Assembly: GCA_964524995.1 (NCBI GenBank)
Contig: CAZGDV010000018.1
Span: 1-35,338, forward strand
DNA: 35,338 bases
Direction: 5' to 3'
DNA from: CAZGDV01 sp964524995
GTDB lineage: Bacteria > Chloroflexota > Dehalococcoidia > SZUA-161
Shown here in pieces: positions 1-7,063 of the stretch. The position numbers were made by a program, and so were the translations under genes. Positions within the stretch are counted from its first letter, which is position 1; each line of letters begins with the position of its first letter. Under the pieces are notes generated by a model. The model was given only the letters and a program-made list of their open reading frames with translations. It ran no database searches and was not told where the DNA came from.

Positions 1-1
1 C

Positions 2-208
2 CTAGGAGTTGCGAGTCGATTTGTCAAGGAATCGCAGGACATCTTCACGTCGGTAACGTCTGTCGCCGCGCGATCCGACGCGATAGAACTTAAGCATGTT
101 CTTATCGCTCCATCGCCTGACCGTGCAGATGCTCACGTGCAGGAAATCCGCCACTTGTCGGGCTGTAAGCATCGACTCAAGTACGGGTTCCTTTGTGACC
201 TGTTTCAT
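2..208 (-). CDS. Small excisionase/BldC-type helix-turn-helix protein (copy 1 of 3)
   Basis: This 68-residue protein is almost entirely one MerR-like/excisionase HTH_17 domain. It has the family pattern of a first helix (TARQVADFL), a recognition helix (VSICTVRRWSDK), and then the wing block GSRGDRRYRREDVLRFL. The ATG start has an AGGTGA-type ribosome binding site several bases upstream, and the TAG stop lies at the window edge, so the gene is complete. Two paralogues on the same strand lie at 26218-26478 and 26693-27010. Over the 50-residue core I count 39 identities with copy 2 and 37 with copy 3. Such proteins bind DNA as excisionases or small transcription regulators. No integrase lies beside it here, so a regulatory role is inferred rather than shown. 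It is followed upstream by about 190 bp without a gene. Confidence 0.82.
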   Translation of the reverse strand: MKQVTKEPVLESMLTARQVADFLHVSICTVRRWSDKNMLKFYRVGSRGDRRYRREDVLRFLDKSTRNS

Positions 209-401
209 CGCGTATCACCTGTCCCTGCAGAGTAGTTGTAATGGTTTAGCCCTAGTCAACCATAGCATGGTCTCAACAGCGCACACAATGGCCCTTTCTG
301 GTAGGTGGCGGGGGGAAAATAGTATTGACGTGACTTTAGTACCAGGGGCGTTTGGCGGCGCACCGGCCAGGTTTGTCCCCACCGTGCCGCCCCGAGTGGC
401 C

Positions 402-1478
402 TCAACCGGCGGTCAGGTCCGACGGGGTGAGCGAGTAGCAGGCGGCGTCGTGGGCCTCGCCGCGCACGACGAAGCGGCTTCTGAGGATGCCCTCGAATTG
501 GGCACCTGTCTTCTCCGCCACCCGGCGGCTTGCCCCATTGTGCACCGAGACGAGTATCTCGATTCGGTTCAGATGTAAGTGCTCAAAACCGAAGAGCACG
601 GCCAGGCGCGCAGCTCCAGTGGCTACCTCTCTACCTGTGGCTGAGGTACGTATCCAGTAGCCCAGGTTGGCTACGCCGTCTTCCCGGAGGATGCGGTTCA
701 GGCCGCAGCTGCCCAGGACGCGGGGCTGCCGGGCGTCTACGACTACGAAGTTGTACTCGATACCCCGGCCCCAAGCGTCGATGCTATGTCGTACCCAGCT
801 CCTGGTCTCCTCGATTGCGTATTCCGGATGGCACCACCGTGCCCATTGCGAGACCTCGGGAATGGACTCCCGTACCGCCTCGAACAGGGCAGGCACATCT
901 TCGCTGTGGTGGGGGCGTATAGTCACCCGCCCGTCGGTGAGTTCGCCCGCAGCTTCACCTTCGACGGCATCTGGTGTTGCCCGCATTGCTCCTGCCGTTA
1001 GCAGGTCGATGATGTGCCTGTGCTGCGGGTATCGCTCCAGCAGGGACTCTGGATCACCAAGCTCGAGGTCCCGGTAGTCGAATCCGGGCGCGACGGTGCA
1101 GCCGGCGAGCGCGTAGGATTCCGGGTCATCCACGGTCGCGCCGAACCACGTCCCCGCCGGCACCACCACCTGAAGGGACTCGCCACGATGCGCGTCTCTG
1201 CCGAGTGTGGCCCGACGGTAGCTGCCATCCGGAGCTATCATATGGATCGTCAGCGACGAGCCATCGTAGAAGTGCTACAGCTCGTCGGACTTGATGCGGT
1301 GGAGGCGCGATACCTCGGTACCCTTCAGCAGGTAGTATATGGCCGTAGAGACGGCCCGCGTGCGGTCGGGCACCTTGAGGTCAACGGTTTCAACAGACCG
1401 ATAGTTCTCTCTGAAGTGGCCGCCTTCGGGATGTGGGGTCAGGCCGAGAGCTTCGATCCAGTAGTCGGCGCTAGCCAT
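402..1478 (-). pseudogene. Cupin_5 (DUF985)-GNAT acetyltransferase fusion, interrupted by an in-frame amber codon
   Basis: The reading frame starts at ATG 1478 behind a GAGGA ribosome site. It encodes the front of a cupin_5/DUF985 domain (HPEGGHF, then LHRIKSDEL) and meets TAG at 1275-1277. The same frame continues without any shift as HFYDGSSLTIHMIAPDG, which is the expected next cupin strand. The stop therefore sits where this family has Trp (DE-I/L-WHFYDG), and a single TGG to TAG change explains it. After the cupin (about residues 1-150) comes a RimJ/RimL-type GNAT domain (about 170-358) with a typical GCGLNRI-like core and a GASRRVAEKTGAQFEG acetyl-CoA region. The restored length is 358 residues. 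The gene follows cysE by 42 bp on the same strand. The downstream part could restart at ATG 1241 and give a cupin stub plus the GNAT domain, but no good ribosome site is visible there. A base-call error is the main alternative. Confidence 0.8.
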
Positions 1479-1520
1479 CCGGTGTCCTCGACGATCTCGC
1501 TATCGGGGTCGGGCCGAGCG

Positions 1521-2231
1521 CTATTCGGAGTCCTTCTCAACTTCCTTGTTCTTCTCGGAGGTTTCGTCCACGGCGCGAGAGACCCCCTGAGCCTGCTCGA
1601 GCCTTGCCAGCCGATCGGCGAGCCGGCCCTGTTCCTCTGTTATCAGCCTTATCGCGTCGCTGAACGGGTCGGGGAGCCGCCCGTGCTCCAGGTCCATGAC
1701 GTGGGGGCTCCTGTCCTCGACCACACGGCCTGGCACACCCACGACCACGGCCCCCGGCGGGACCGAACCGACCACGACGGAATTGGCGCCTATGCGTGCT
1801 CCGTCACCTATGGTTATTGCCCCGAGCAGGATGGCTGCCGATCCCACGACTACATTGTTGCCTATCGTGGGATGGCGCTTCTTCTTCTCCAGAGTAGTGC
1901 CGCCGAGCACGACGCCCTGGTATATCAGCACGTCGTCCCCGATCTCAGCCGTCTCCCCGATGACCACACCGGAGCCGTGGTCTATGAAGAACCTTCGCCC
2001 TATCGTGGCCCCTGGGTGTATCTCGATCCCCGTGAGAAAGCGGGAGAAGTGAGAGACCGCGCGAGCGAACAGCCTGAGCCTTAGCCGCCAGAGGCGATGG
2101 GCGGCGTAGTGCAGCCACAGGGCCTGCAGCCCCGGATAGAACAACAGCACCTCGACCTTGCTCCTCGCAGCCGGGTCCCTTGCGAAGACGGTCTCGACGT
2201 CCTCCCTCAGAGTGTGCAGTATGTTTGCCAC
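1521..2231 (-). CDS. cysE: Serine O-acetyltransferase
   Basis: CysE transfers acetyl from acetyl-CoA to L-serine, giving the O-acetylserine used by the cysteine synthase encoded just upstream. The 236-residue protein has the short N-terminal helical region of the EpsC/CysE type (LREDVETVFARDPAARSK), then a left-handed beta-helix of hexapeptide repeats (IHPGATIGRRFFIDHGSG, VVIGETAEIGDDV). These contain the catalytic DHG motif and the family signature GVVLGGTT. A charged tail of about 60 residues with a predicted coiled-coil look (LADRLARLEQ) follows and is longer than in minimal homologues. The start is GTG at 2231 behind a GGGGGTGAA ribosome site. It lies 40 bp after cysK, on the same strand, and almost certainly shares its transcript. 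Confidence 0.93.
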   Translation of the reverse strand: MANILHTLREDVETVFARDPAARSKVEVLLFYPGLQALWLHYAAHRLWRLRLRLFARAVSHFSRFLTGIEIHPGATIGRRFFIDHGSGVVIGETAEIGDDVLIYQGVVLGGTTLEKKKRHPTIGNNVVVGSAAILLGAITIGDGARIGANSVVVGSVPPGAVVVGVPGRVVEDRSPHVMDLEHGRLPDPFSDAIRLITEEQGRLADRLARLEQAQGVSRAVDETSEKNKEVEKDSE

Positions 2232-2271
2232 TTCACCCCCGTTGCAGTAGCTGTTGTGCGTCTGCTGGTGC

Positions 2272-3195
2272 TCAATCGAAGAGCCACGTGCTCAGGTAGC
2301 GCTCGCCTGAGTCCGGCAGGATGACCACGATCAGCTTGCCCTCGTTCCCAGGCTTGCCGGCCACCTGGAGCGCGGCCCGGACTGCCGCGCCGGACGATAT
2401 GCCGGCGAGAATACCCTCCTCCTTTGCCAGCCTTCTGGCGGTTGCCGCCGCATCGTCATCAGAGACCGTGACGACCTCGTCGATGAGGTCCGTTCGCAGC
2501 ACATCGGGCACAAACCCTGCGCCGATTCCCTGAATCCGGTGCGGCCCCGGCTTCCCCCCGGACAGGACGGGCGATCCCTCCGGTTCAACCGCGATGGCCC
2601 TGAATGACTGCTTCCTGGACTTGAGCACGTCCGCCACTCCGGTGATCGTTCCTCCGGTGCCCACGCCTGCAACCAGCATGTCCACCTGCCCGTCCGTGTC
2701 CTGCCAAATCTCCTCCGCCGTAGTCCTGCGATGGATATCGGGGTTCGCGGGATTGCTGAACTGTTGTGGCGTGAAGGACTGCGGTGTCTCCCTCGCCAGC
2801 TCCTCGGCCTTTGATATGGCTCCCCGCATCCCCTCCGCCCCGGGCGTCAGCACCAGCTCGGCCCCGAGAGCAGCCAGCAGCCGCCTGCGCTCGACGGACA
2901 TGGTGTCGGGCATGGTCAGGACCAGCCTGTAGCCTCTGACCGCGCAGACGAACGCCAGAGCTATGCCGGTGTTGCCGCTGGTGGGCTCTATGATGACCGC
3001 GCCGGGCCCGATATGATCGGCCCGCTCAGCGACGTCGATCATTGCCACGCCGATCCTGTCCTTGACGCTGGAGCAGGGGTTGAACGACTCCAGCTTGGCA
3101 ACGACGTCTGCTTCGAGGCCCTGAGTGAGCTTGTTCAAGCGCACCAGCGGGGTGCGCCCTACGAGATCGGTGATGTCGTTCGCTATGCGTGGCAT
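2272..3195 (-). CDS. cysK: Cysteine synthase A (O-acetylserine sulfhydrylase)
   Basis: This PLP enzyme of fold type II replaces the acetate of O-acetylserine with sulfide to make cysteine. The sequence shows DLVGRTPLVRLN, the PLP-lysine motif NPCSSVKDRIG, the substrate loop PTSGNTGIALA, the phosphate-binding GVGTGGTITGVADVLK, and the C-terminal GISSGAAVRAAL and LPDSGERYLST. The length from ATG 3195 is 307 residues, normal for CysK. A longer reading from GTG 3234 adds only 13 unconserved residues, so I chose the ATG. Neither start has a strong Shine-Dalgarno. cysE follows 40 bp downstream, and the two products commonly form the cysteine synthase complex, which is known for the family and not visible here. 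Confidence 0.95.
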   Translation of the reverse strand: MPRIANDITDLVGRTPLVRLNKLTQGLEADVVAKLESFNPCSSVKDRIGVAMIDVAERADHIGPGAVIIEPTSGNTGIALAFVCAVRGYRLVLTMPDTMSVERRRLLAALGAELVLTPGAEGMRGAISKAEELARETPQSFTPQQFSNPANPDIHRRTTAEEIWQDTDGQVDMLVAGVGTGGTITGVADVLKSRKQSFRAIAVEPEGSPVLSGGKPGPHRIQGIGAGFVPDVLRTDLIDEVVTVSDDDAAATARRLAKEEGILAGISSGAAVRAALQVAGKPGNEGKLIVVILPDSGERYLSTWLFD

Positions 3196-3288
3196 TCTTG
3201 TGTGCCTGTCGTGAAACTTGCCCAATGCTAGCACCGGCCCTGTGGGGCGTCAAGCGTGTACGTACGCCCGTCTCGTGCCAAGCGCCCC

Positions 3289-3385
3289 GCCATCGAACGT
3301 TAGGTGGTCCCACCCACCCGCCCACGGGCGCTGCGCACCCGGGCCCTCGCTGCAAGGGGTAGCCGGGGAGCATCCGCTCCCGGCG
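3289..3385 (+). repeat. Intergenic repeat B, copy 1
   Basis: A block beginning GCCATCGAACGTTAGGTGGT recurs at 3583-3671. The first 24 bases match exactly and weaker similarity continues through the GGCGCTGCGC stretch to a GGGAGCAT(A/C)CGCTCCC hairpin. It lies in a 549-bp region with no credible gene between cysK and the Rieske gene. A diverged third relative is at 4262-4278. Confidence 0.75.
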
Positions 3386-3403
3386 CGCGATCGGTGTGAC
3401 GCA

Positions 3404-3489
3404 GAGGTGCAGGATACATCCTGCCGGGGGTCTGGGGGTGTCCCCCAGGTCTCAAAGTCCCCCAAGATTGGGGGATTAGGGGGTTGACT
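3404..3489 (+). repeat. Triple-hairpin palindromic repeat A, copy 1
   Basis: This 86-bp block is nearly repeated at 4833-4919. It folds as three consecutive hairpins. The first has arms GCAGGA/TCCTGC (TACA loop, one end mismatch here), the second is CTGGGGG-TGT-CCCCCAG, and the third is TCCCCCAA-GA-TTGGGGGA. It has the architecture of a REP/MITE-type dispersed element and could terminate or protect transcripts. No ORF is present. Confidence 0.82.
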
Positions 3490-3548
3490 GTTGCTGTGAA
3501 CCACCAAGGTGCTCTGCGACCGGACGAAGGAGCTGCCATCTGAGGTTG

Positions 3549-3575
3549 AGTGGGTGTAGCGAAGCGAAACCCACC
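3549..3575 (+). repeat. Short palindrome with GTGGGT/ACCCAC arms
   Basis: The sequence GTGGGTGTAGCGAAGCGAAA followed by CCCACC forms a small imperfect hairpin. A related block is found at 3679-3704 and a more diverged one at 4226-4252 (GGTGGATGGAGCGAAG...). It directly precedes repeat B copy 2, so the two may travel as one unit. Confidence 0.5.
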
Positions 3576-3582
3576 CCGTACT

Positions 3583-3671
3583 GCCATCGAACGTTAGGTG
3601 GTCCCGCCCACAGGCGCTGCGCTCCCGAGCTCCGGCCTTCTCGGGTAGCCAGGGAGCATACGCTCCCTGGG
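3583..3671 (+). repeat. Intergenic repeat B, copy 2
   Basis: This is the second copy of the block starting GCCATCGAACGTTAGGTGGT (see 3289-3385). It ends in the hairpin CCAGGGAGC-ATAC-GCTCCCTGG. The middle portion differs from copy 1 by several insertions and substitutions while both terminal parts are conserved. Confidence 0.75.
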
Positions 3672-3744
3672 CCTGGGGGTGGGCGAACCGAGAGGGAACC
3701 CGCTATGCGCAGTCGGGATAGAGCCTGGACTCCGCCAGGATCGC

Positions 3745-4149
3745 CTACAGCTTGACTATGAGGTCAGTCCCGCTGAGCTCGGTTCCATACTTCGCTATTG
3801 GCCGTTTCGCCGCACCTTTAATCACGTTCCCATCGTAATCGTAGGTTGAGTGGCTAAGGCTACAGCAGCGAAGCCTGGACTCGCCCGGCACGTGGTCTAT
3901 CTTGCGGCCAGCGTGCGTGCACTTGTTGGCAAAGGCAAGATACCTGTCGTCCTCGGTTCTCACTATGAGGACAGGTTTGTCCAAACCCTTGCCCTGCAGG
4001 TATACTGCGCCACCTTTGACGGACAGCTCAGTCGCCTCCCCGAGCTTCACCCGAACCACGCCGTTCTCGACGCTCCACAATCCGGGGTCGAGCTCCTTCG
4101 TGTCGCACTTGCCCATGATTGCCCTGAAGATCCCCGTAAGAAATGCCAT
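3745..4149 (-). CDS. Rieske-type [2Fe-2S] protein
   Basis: The protein is 134 residues from ATG 4149, which has an excellent GGAGGGG ribosome site 5-7 bases upstream. Extensions further upstream only read through repeats. The C-terminal half is a Rieske domain: CTH at residues 77-79 supplies the first Cys/His pair, and CCSLSH at 95-100 supplies the second, followed by STYDYDGNVIKG. The second pair is spaced Cys-x3-His (Cys96/His100) or Cys-x4-His (Cys95) rather than the usual Cys-x2-His. The N-terminal half is a beta-rich segment with no signal peptide or membrane helix, so it is probably a soluble ferredoxin-like electron carrier. It is divergent from the DUF296 gene across a 247-bp spacer that holds a repeat. 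Confidence 0.83.
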   Translation of the reverse strand: MAFLTGIFRAIMGKCDTKELDPGLWSVENGVVRVKLGEATELSVKGGAVYLQGKGLDKPVLIVRTEDDRYLAFANKCTHAGRKIDHVPGESRLRCCSLSHSTYDYDGNVIKGAAKRPIAKYGTELSGTDLIVKL

Positions 4150-4223
4150 GGTACCCCTCCGATCCGCCTGTGCGTTCTCTCCGAAGTATAAGCAGGCAGC
4201 AATGATTTTACCATCTCCAGCAT

Positions 4224-4282
4224 AGTAGGGTGGATGGAGCGAAGTGGAATCCGCCGCCTCTGCCGCCATCCAGCGTTGGGTG
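4224..4282 (+). repeat. Diverged relative of the GTGGGT/repeat B unit
   Basis: The stretch AGGGTGGATGGAGCGAAGTG, then GCCGCCATCCAGCGTTGGGT, parallels the order at 3549-3610 (GGGTG..AGCGAAGCG.., then GCCATCGAACGTTAGGTGG). It is a degenerate third copy sitting between the divergent Rieske and DUF296 genes. Confidence 0.5.
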
Positions 4283-4396
4283 GGAAGAACCACCTTTGCT
4301 TTCGATCGTAGGGGCGTTCGGCCGAACGCCCACACCGTTCTGGAGATCGGCTGCAAACATGTGCTAACATGGATTACTGGTAGGGGAGGTGAGAGA

Positions 4397-4804
4397 GTGC
4401 TTGAGAAGGTGCACGTCTTCAGGGTCAAGCCCGATCAGGAGCTGCTCGGGGCTGTAACCGGTTACTGCACCGAGCACGGTATAACTTCGGGTGTGGTGGT
4501 GGGTATCATAGGCTCGCTAAAGAGGGCGCGATTGAACTACCTGATGGAGCTGCCGGGGAAGTACGACAGCGTCGAATTCGAAGGCCCTCTGGAGATCGTG
4601 TGCGCGCAGGGGTCGGTGGCCCTCGAAGGCGACCAGCCAATTGTGCACATACACATGCAGGTATCGAGCCAGGACCTGTGCCGGGGAGGCCATCTGGCCG
4701 AGGCTACCGTTTTCTCCACCGCCGAGGTCGTAATAGGGGAACTTGGCTATCAGCTCCATCGCCGGTTCGACAGCTACACCGGTCTGAAGGAGCTGCAGGA
4801 CTAA
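4397..4804 (+). CDS. DUF296/PPC-domain protein
   Basis: This 135-residue protein is a single PPC (plants and prokaryotes conserved, DUF296) domain of the kind found alone in bacteria and fused to AT-hooks in plants. The diagnostic core is HIH at residues 84-86 and GGHLAEATV at 97-105, which in solved bacterial structures form a trimer and can hold metal. The N-terminal FRVKPDQELLGAVTGYC matches the usual family opening. The start is GTG 4397, seven bases after GGGGAGG; longer readings enter a repeat. Biochemical function is unknown in bacteria. Repeat A copy 2 follows 28 bp after its stop. Confidence 0.88.
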   Translation: MLEKVHVFRVKPDQELLGAVTGYCTEHGITSGVVVGIIGSLKRARLNYLMELPGKYDSVEFEGPLEIVCAQGSVALEGDQPIVHIHMQVSSQDLCRGGHLAEATVFSTAEVVIGELGYQLHRRFDSYTGLKELQD

Positions 4805-4832
4805 CGCGTAATACAGGTAGACTGCTGCCGAA

Positions 4833-4919
4833 GAGGTGCAGGATACTTCCTGCCGGGGGTCTGGGGGTGTCCCCCGGACCTTGAAGTCCCCCTCGACTGG
4901 GGGATATAGGGGGTTGACC
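4833..4919 (+). repeat. Triple-hairpin palindromic repeat A, copy 2
   Basis: This copy is nearly identical to 3404-3489. The first hairpin is perfect here (GCAGGA-TACT-TCCTGC). The second is CCGGGGGT...CCCCCGG-like and the third is built on TCCCCC...GGGGGA. The two copies differ by compensating changes in the arms, which supports selection on the fold. It ends 34 bp before the start codon of the MBL-fold gene. Confidence 0.82.
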
Positions 4920-4953
4920 GGAACGAAATGGCGAGTATCGCAAGGAGTATGAA

Positions 4954-5697
4954 TTGAAGCTTGTTGGGGATTTCTACGCTTACCTGTGGCCGGGCGTCAC
5001 GATGCGGGAGATGCAGACATACGGCAACAACTGCAACTCGTATCTGGCGGCTGGCGTGCTGCCCGGCGGCAAGCACGTGCTTGTCGATCCGGGCATGGTC
5101 ACCAACGAGGCCAGGCAGCCGTGCCTTGAGCTCCTGATTGAGGGATTGAAGGCGGACGGGCTCAAGATCGAGGACACCGGTCTGATCATCAACACCCACG
5201 GCCACCCCGACCACTACGGGGCGTCCGAGGAGATCAGGAAGATGAGCGGGGCGCAGGTGTGTATCGGCGAGGAGGAGATGGAGTTCCTCAACATGATGGT
5301 CGGCGAGCTGGCGTCCGTCGTCAAGCAGATGGGTATCGACTTCCCGACGTTGCACCCTGACTTCTATCTGACGGAGGGAGAGCTGAGGCTGGGCGAGGAC
5401 CTGGTCGCTGAGATCATCCCGACGCCGGGCCACTCGAAGGGACACTTGAGCGTCTACTGGCCTGCGGAGAAGGTGTTCATGGGCGGCGACCTCGTGTTCG
5501 CCGGCAGCACCGGCAGGGTGGACATACCCGGCGGCAGCGCGAAGCAGCTTATTGACAGCATCGAGCGTATAGCGCGACTGGATATCGAGTACCTGCTGAC
5601 GGGCCATCAGTACGCCAGCCCGGGGATCATCACGGGGAAGGAAAACATACAGCGCAACTTCGAGATCATCCGGCGAAGCATATTCCCCTATCTATAG
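4954..5697 (+). CDS. Metallo-beta-lactamase-fold hydrolase
   Basis: The 247-residue protein carries the full MBL metal set: THGHPDHYG (HxHxDH) near residues 73-79, a later His in PTPGHSKGH, the bridging Asp in FMGGDLVF and the final His in LTGHQYA. It therefore looks like an active dinuclear metal hydrolase of the glyoxalase II-like group; the substrate cannot be read from sequence. The start is TTG 4954, chosen because AAGGAG lies 6 bases upstream and the nearby ATG opens only a two-codon frame. AGGAGG at its 3' end serves the next gene, whose start lies 14 bp after this stop, so the two formed an operon before that gene was hit by a mobile element. Confidence 0.9.
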   Translation: MKLVGDFYAYLWPGVTMREMQTYGNNCNSYLAAGVLPGGKHVLVDPGMVTNEARQPCLELLIEGLKADGLKIEDTGLIINTHGHPDHYGASEEIRKMSGAQVCIGEEEMEFLNMMVGELASVVKQMGIDFPTLHPDFYLTEGELRLGEDLVAEIIPTPGHSKGHLSVYWPAEKVFMGGDLVFAGSTGRVDIPGGSAKQLIDSIERIARLDIEYLLTGHQYASPGIITGKENIQRNFEIIRRSIFPYL

Positions 5698-5711
5698 GAG
5701 GCTGCGAAGAC

Positions 5712-5738
5712 ATGTCCGGCGAGGGCGACGAGATCAAG
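5712..5738 (+). pseudogene. 5' end of a gene split by the mobile element
   Basis: ATG 5712 has AGGAGG ten bases upstream and begins MSGEGDEIK before entering the mobile element at 5739. If the element and one copy of the 8-bp target duplication are removed, codon AAG at 5736-5738 joins AGC at 7853 in frame and the protein continues SALDIAMERANRLGG. The intact gene would be 188 residues. In the present sequence the frame runs into the element and stops after a few codons (TAA at 5787). Confidence 0.8.
5731..5738 (+). repeat. Target-site duplication, left copy (AGATCAAG)
   Basis: The octamer AGATCAAG abuts the left inverted end and is repeated exactly at 7845-7852 next to the right end. Eight base pairs is the usual duplication for IS6-family insertions. 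Confidence 0.85.
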
Positions 5739-5760
5739 GGTTCTTCTCCAAAGTGGTTGG
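5739..5760 (+). repeat. Left terminal inverted repeat
   Basis: Reads GGTTCTTCTCCAAAGTGGTT then GG inward. It matches the reverse complement of 7823-7844 at all but positions 4, 7, 14 and 16. The transposase stop codon lies 8 bp inside it. Confidence 0.83.
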
Positions 5761-5768
5761 TGCATGGT

Positions 5769-6815
5769 TCACCTGCTGAGTATAGTTAATGATTGAGTCC
5801 TTCCAGTCTGTCGCGCTCGTGACTTGCCTCGTGGCTTCGGCCTTCGCGTTCTAGCTACAGGCTTGGATCGTACCCTAGTTACACTGATGACAGGTACACG
5901 GGGTGCACTCACCACACTCGATTGGCTGACTGTGGATACTTGCCCGCTAGCTACGATATCATGCCAGTTCCTATAGGGATATCTCACTCCCGCAGCTTGC
6001 GCGGGTGTCCGGTCGTTTAGTGCTTCGTGCGGACGAAGGTAGTTGTAATAGACAAGCCAACCGTCAGTGAATAGCCTCGCAGTCTGCATATCCTTCAGTC
6101 CACGCATTACCTTAGTGCGATCCTTCAGGGTACCGTGAAAGCGCTCTATGAGGTTTGTGCTCTGTTCAACCGTGAACGGCTTCGTAGCTACGTGCTTTGT
6201 GTCTGCGCCAAACGTCAGTTCGATGCCGTCCAAGTAGACGTTTAGCTTGTCGGTTACTACCACTTTCGGAGTTTTACCCGCACGCTTGGCCGCTAACTCC
6301 ATTAGCTTCTGGGCACCTTTGGTGGTGCGCGTGCGCGATATGTGAGAAGCCAACAGGAAGCGTGTCTTGGCATCAATAATGTCCCAGAACCAGACATTAC
6401 CCTCGTTATCAAGCTTCAGGACCGTCTCATCGGCCACCCATGTATTACCTACGTCCGGCTTGTGGTTCTTGGCCTCGTCAATCGCTCGTTCGCTGAACCG
6501 TGCCACCCACCTATAGACTGATGAGTCAGACGGATAGGCATTGTATACCTGCTGAAGTAGCCTGCGAATACTGTTGAGTGATTGTCCTTCGTAGAACATG
6601 CTGACCGCAGCACCTACTTGGTCAGTCGGAGTTTGCATGTACGGGAGTGCGTCATTGTCGGCCCATTTCCGTTCGCACTTCTTGCAGAATAGTCTTTGCA
6701 CTCCACCTACGTTCCCGTACTTAATGATCTCGCTACTGCCATAGTGCGGACATCTAAGGGGAGTATGTGGGACTCGTGCTGGGCCTTGGGGTGTATGCTC
6801 GTAGGTTCTATGCAT
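5769..6815 (-). CDS. IS6/IS240-type DDE transposase with degraded zinc ribbon
   Basis: The 348-residue protein has an N-terminal zinc-ribbon-like segment (C22-P-H-Y25 ... C44-K-K-C47), a helix-turn-helix region (SLNSIRRLLQQVYNAYPSDSSVYRW, about 79-103), then the catalytic core with D129 (WVADETV), D189 (VVTDKLNVY) and E224 (ERFHGTL). The D-x34-E spacing and the YNYLRPHEAL tail are typical of IS6. The C-terminal 60 residues are Ser/Thr/Arg-rich and basic. Y25 replaces the expected zinc-ligand Cys (TAT versus TGT at 6741-6743), a single-base difference. The start ATG follows the stop of the upstream zinc-ribbon ORF by two bases, so the two are translationally coupled. The catalytic triad is intact. 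Confidence 0.9.
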   Translation of the reverse strand: MHRTYEHTPQGPARVPHTPLRCPHYGSSEIIKYGNVGGVQRLFCKKCERKWADNDALPYMQTPTDQVGAAVSMFYEGQSLNSIRRLLQQVYNAYPSDSSVYRWVARFSERAIDEAKNHKPDVGNTWVADETVLKLDNEGNVWFWDIIDAKTRFLLASHISRTRTTKGAQKLMELAAKRAGKTPKVVVTDKLNVYLDGIELTFGADTKHVATKPFTVEQSTNLIERFHGTLKDRTKVMRGLKDMQTARLFTDGWLVYYNYLRPHEALNDRTPAQAAGVRYPYRNWHDIVASGQVSTVSQSSVVSAPRVPVISVTRVRSKPVARTRRPKPRGKSRARQTGRTQSLTILSR

Positions 6816-6817
6816 GA

Positions 6818-6997
6818 CTATGACCCCTTCTTTCTGCCGCGCTTCTCAGGTGCTACCCGTACGAGCGGATAGGCAGTGGTGTGCCCGCAGTTCTGACACT
6901 GGTATCGACGCCTGCTTCTTCCTCCGTATCTATATGTGTCATAGGGGCTCATGCGCGTACTATGACAAGAAGGGCAAATTCGGACTAAGCGAGTCAT
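6818..6997 (-). CDS. Small zinc-ribbon protein upstream of the transposase
   Basis: This 59-residue ORF starts at ATG 6997 with AGGAG eight bases upstream. It contains CPSC (residues 8-11) and CQNC (34-37) separated by an arginine-rich YRYGGRSRRRY segment, then a basic tail (EKRGRKKGS). The layout is a single Cys4 zinc ribbon of the kind that forms the DNA-binding head of IS1/IS1595-like transposases. It ends TAG two bases before the transposase ATG. I infer that it partners the transposase in trans. The fact that the transposase's own ribbon has lost a Cys makes a compensating role possible but unproven. Confidence 0.72.
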   Translation of the reverse strand: MTRLVRICPSCHSTRMSPYDTYRYGGRSRRRYQCQNCGHTTAYPLVRVAPEKRGRKKGS

Positions 6998-7028
6998 ATG
7001 TTGTTCTCCTTACCCACAAAATATCGAA

Positions 7029-7044
7029 TCTGTATCAATACAGA
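7029..7044. promoter_or_regulatory. Palindrome between divergent transcripts of the element
   Basis: TCTGTAT-CA-ATACAGA is a perfect 7-bp inverted repeat with a two-base centre. It lies between the leftward zinc-ribbon/transposase unit and the rightward promoter at 7064-7092, an obvious place for an operator controlling both. No regulator is identified. Confidence 0.45.
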
Positions 7045-7063
7045 CGTATTCCACAAGATAGGC

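Noticed and set aside
1275..1277. TAG in the cupin gene as a recoded amino acid such as pyrrolysine
   Set aside because: The replaced residue is Trp, other genes in the window end in TAG normally (for example the transposase-upstream ORF and plsY), and no recoding machinery is visible. A simple nonsense change is more likely.
1014..2084. Long plus-strand open frame opposite cysE and the cupin gene
   Set aside because: It is antisense to well-supported genes, has no recognisable motif, and is typical of high-G+C shadow frames.
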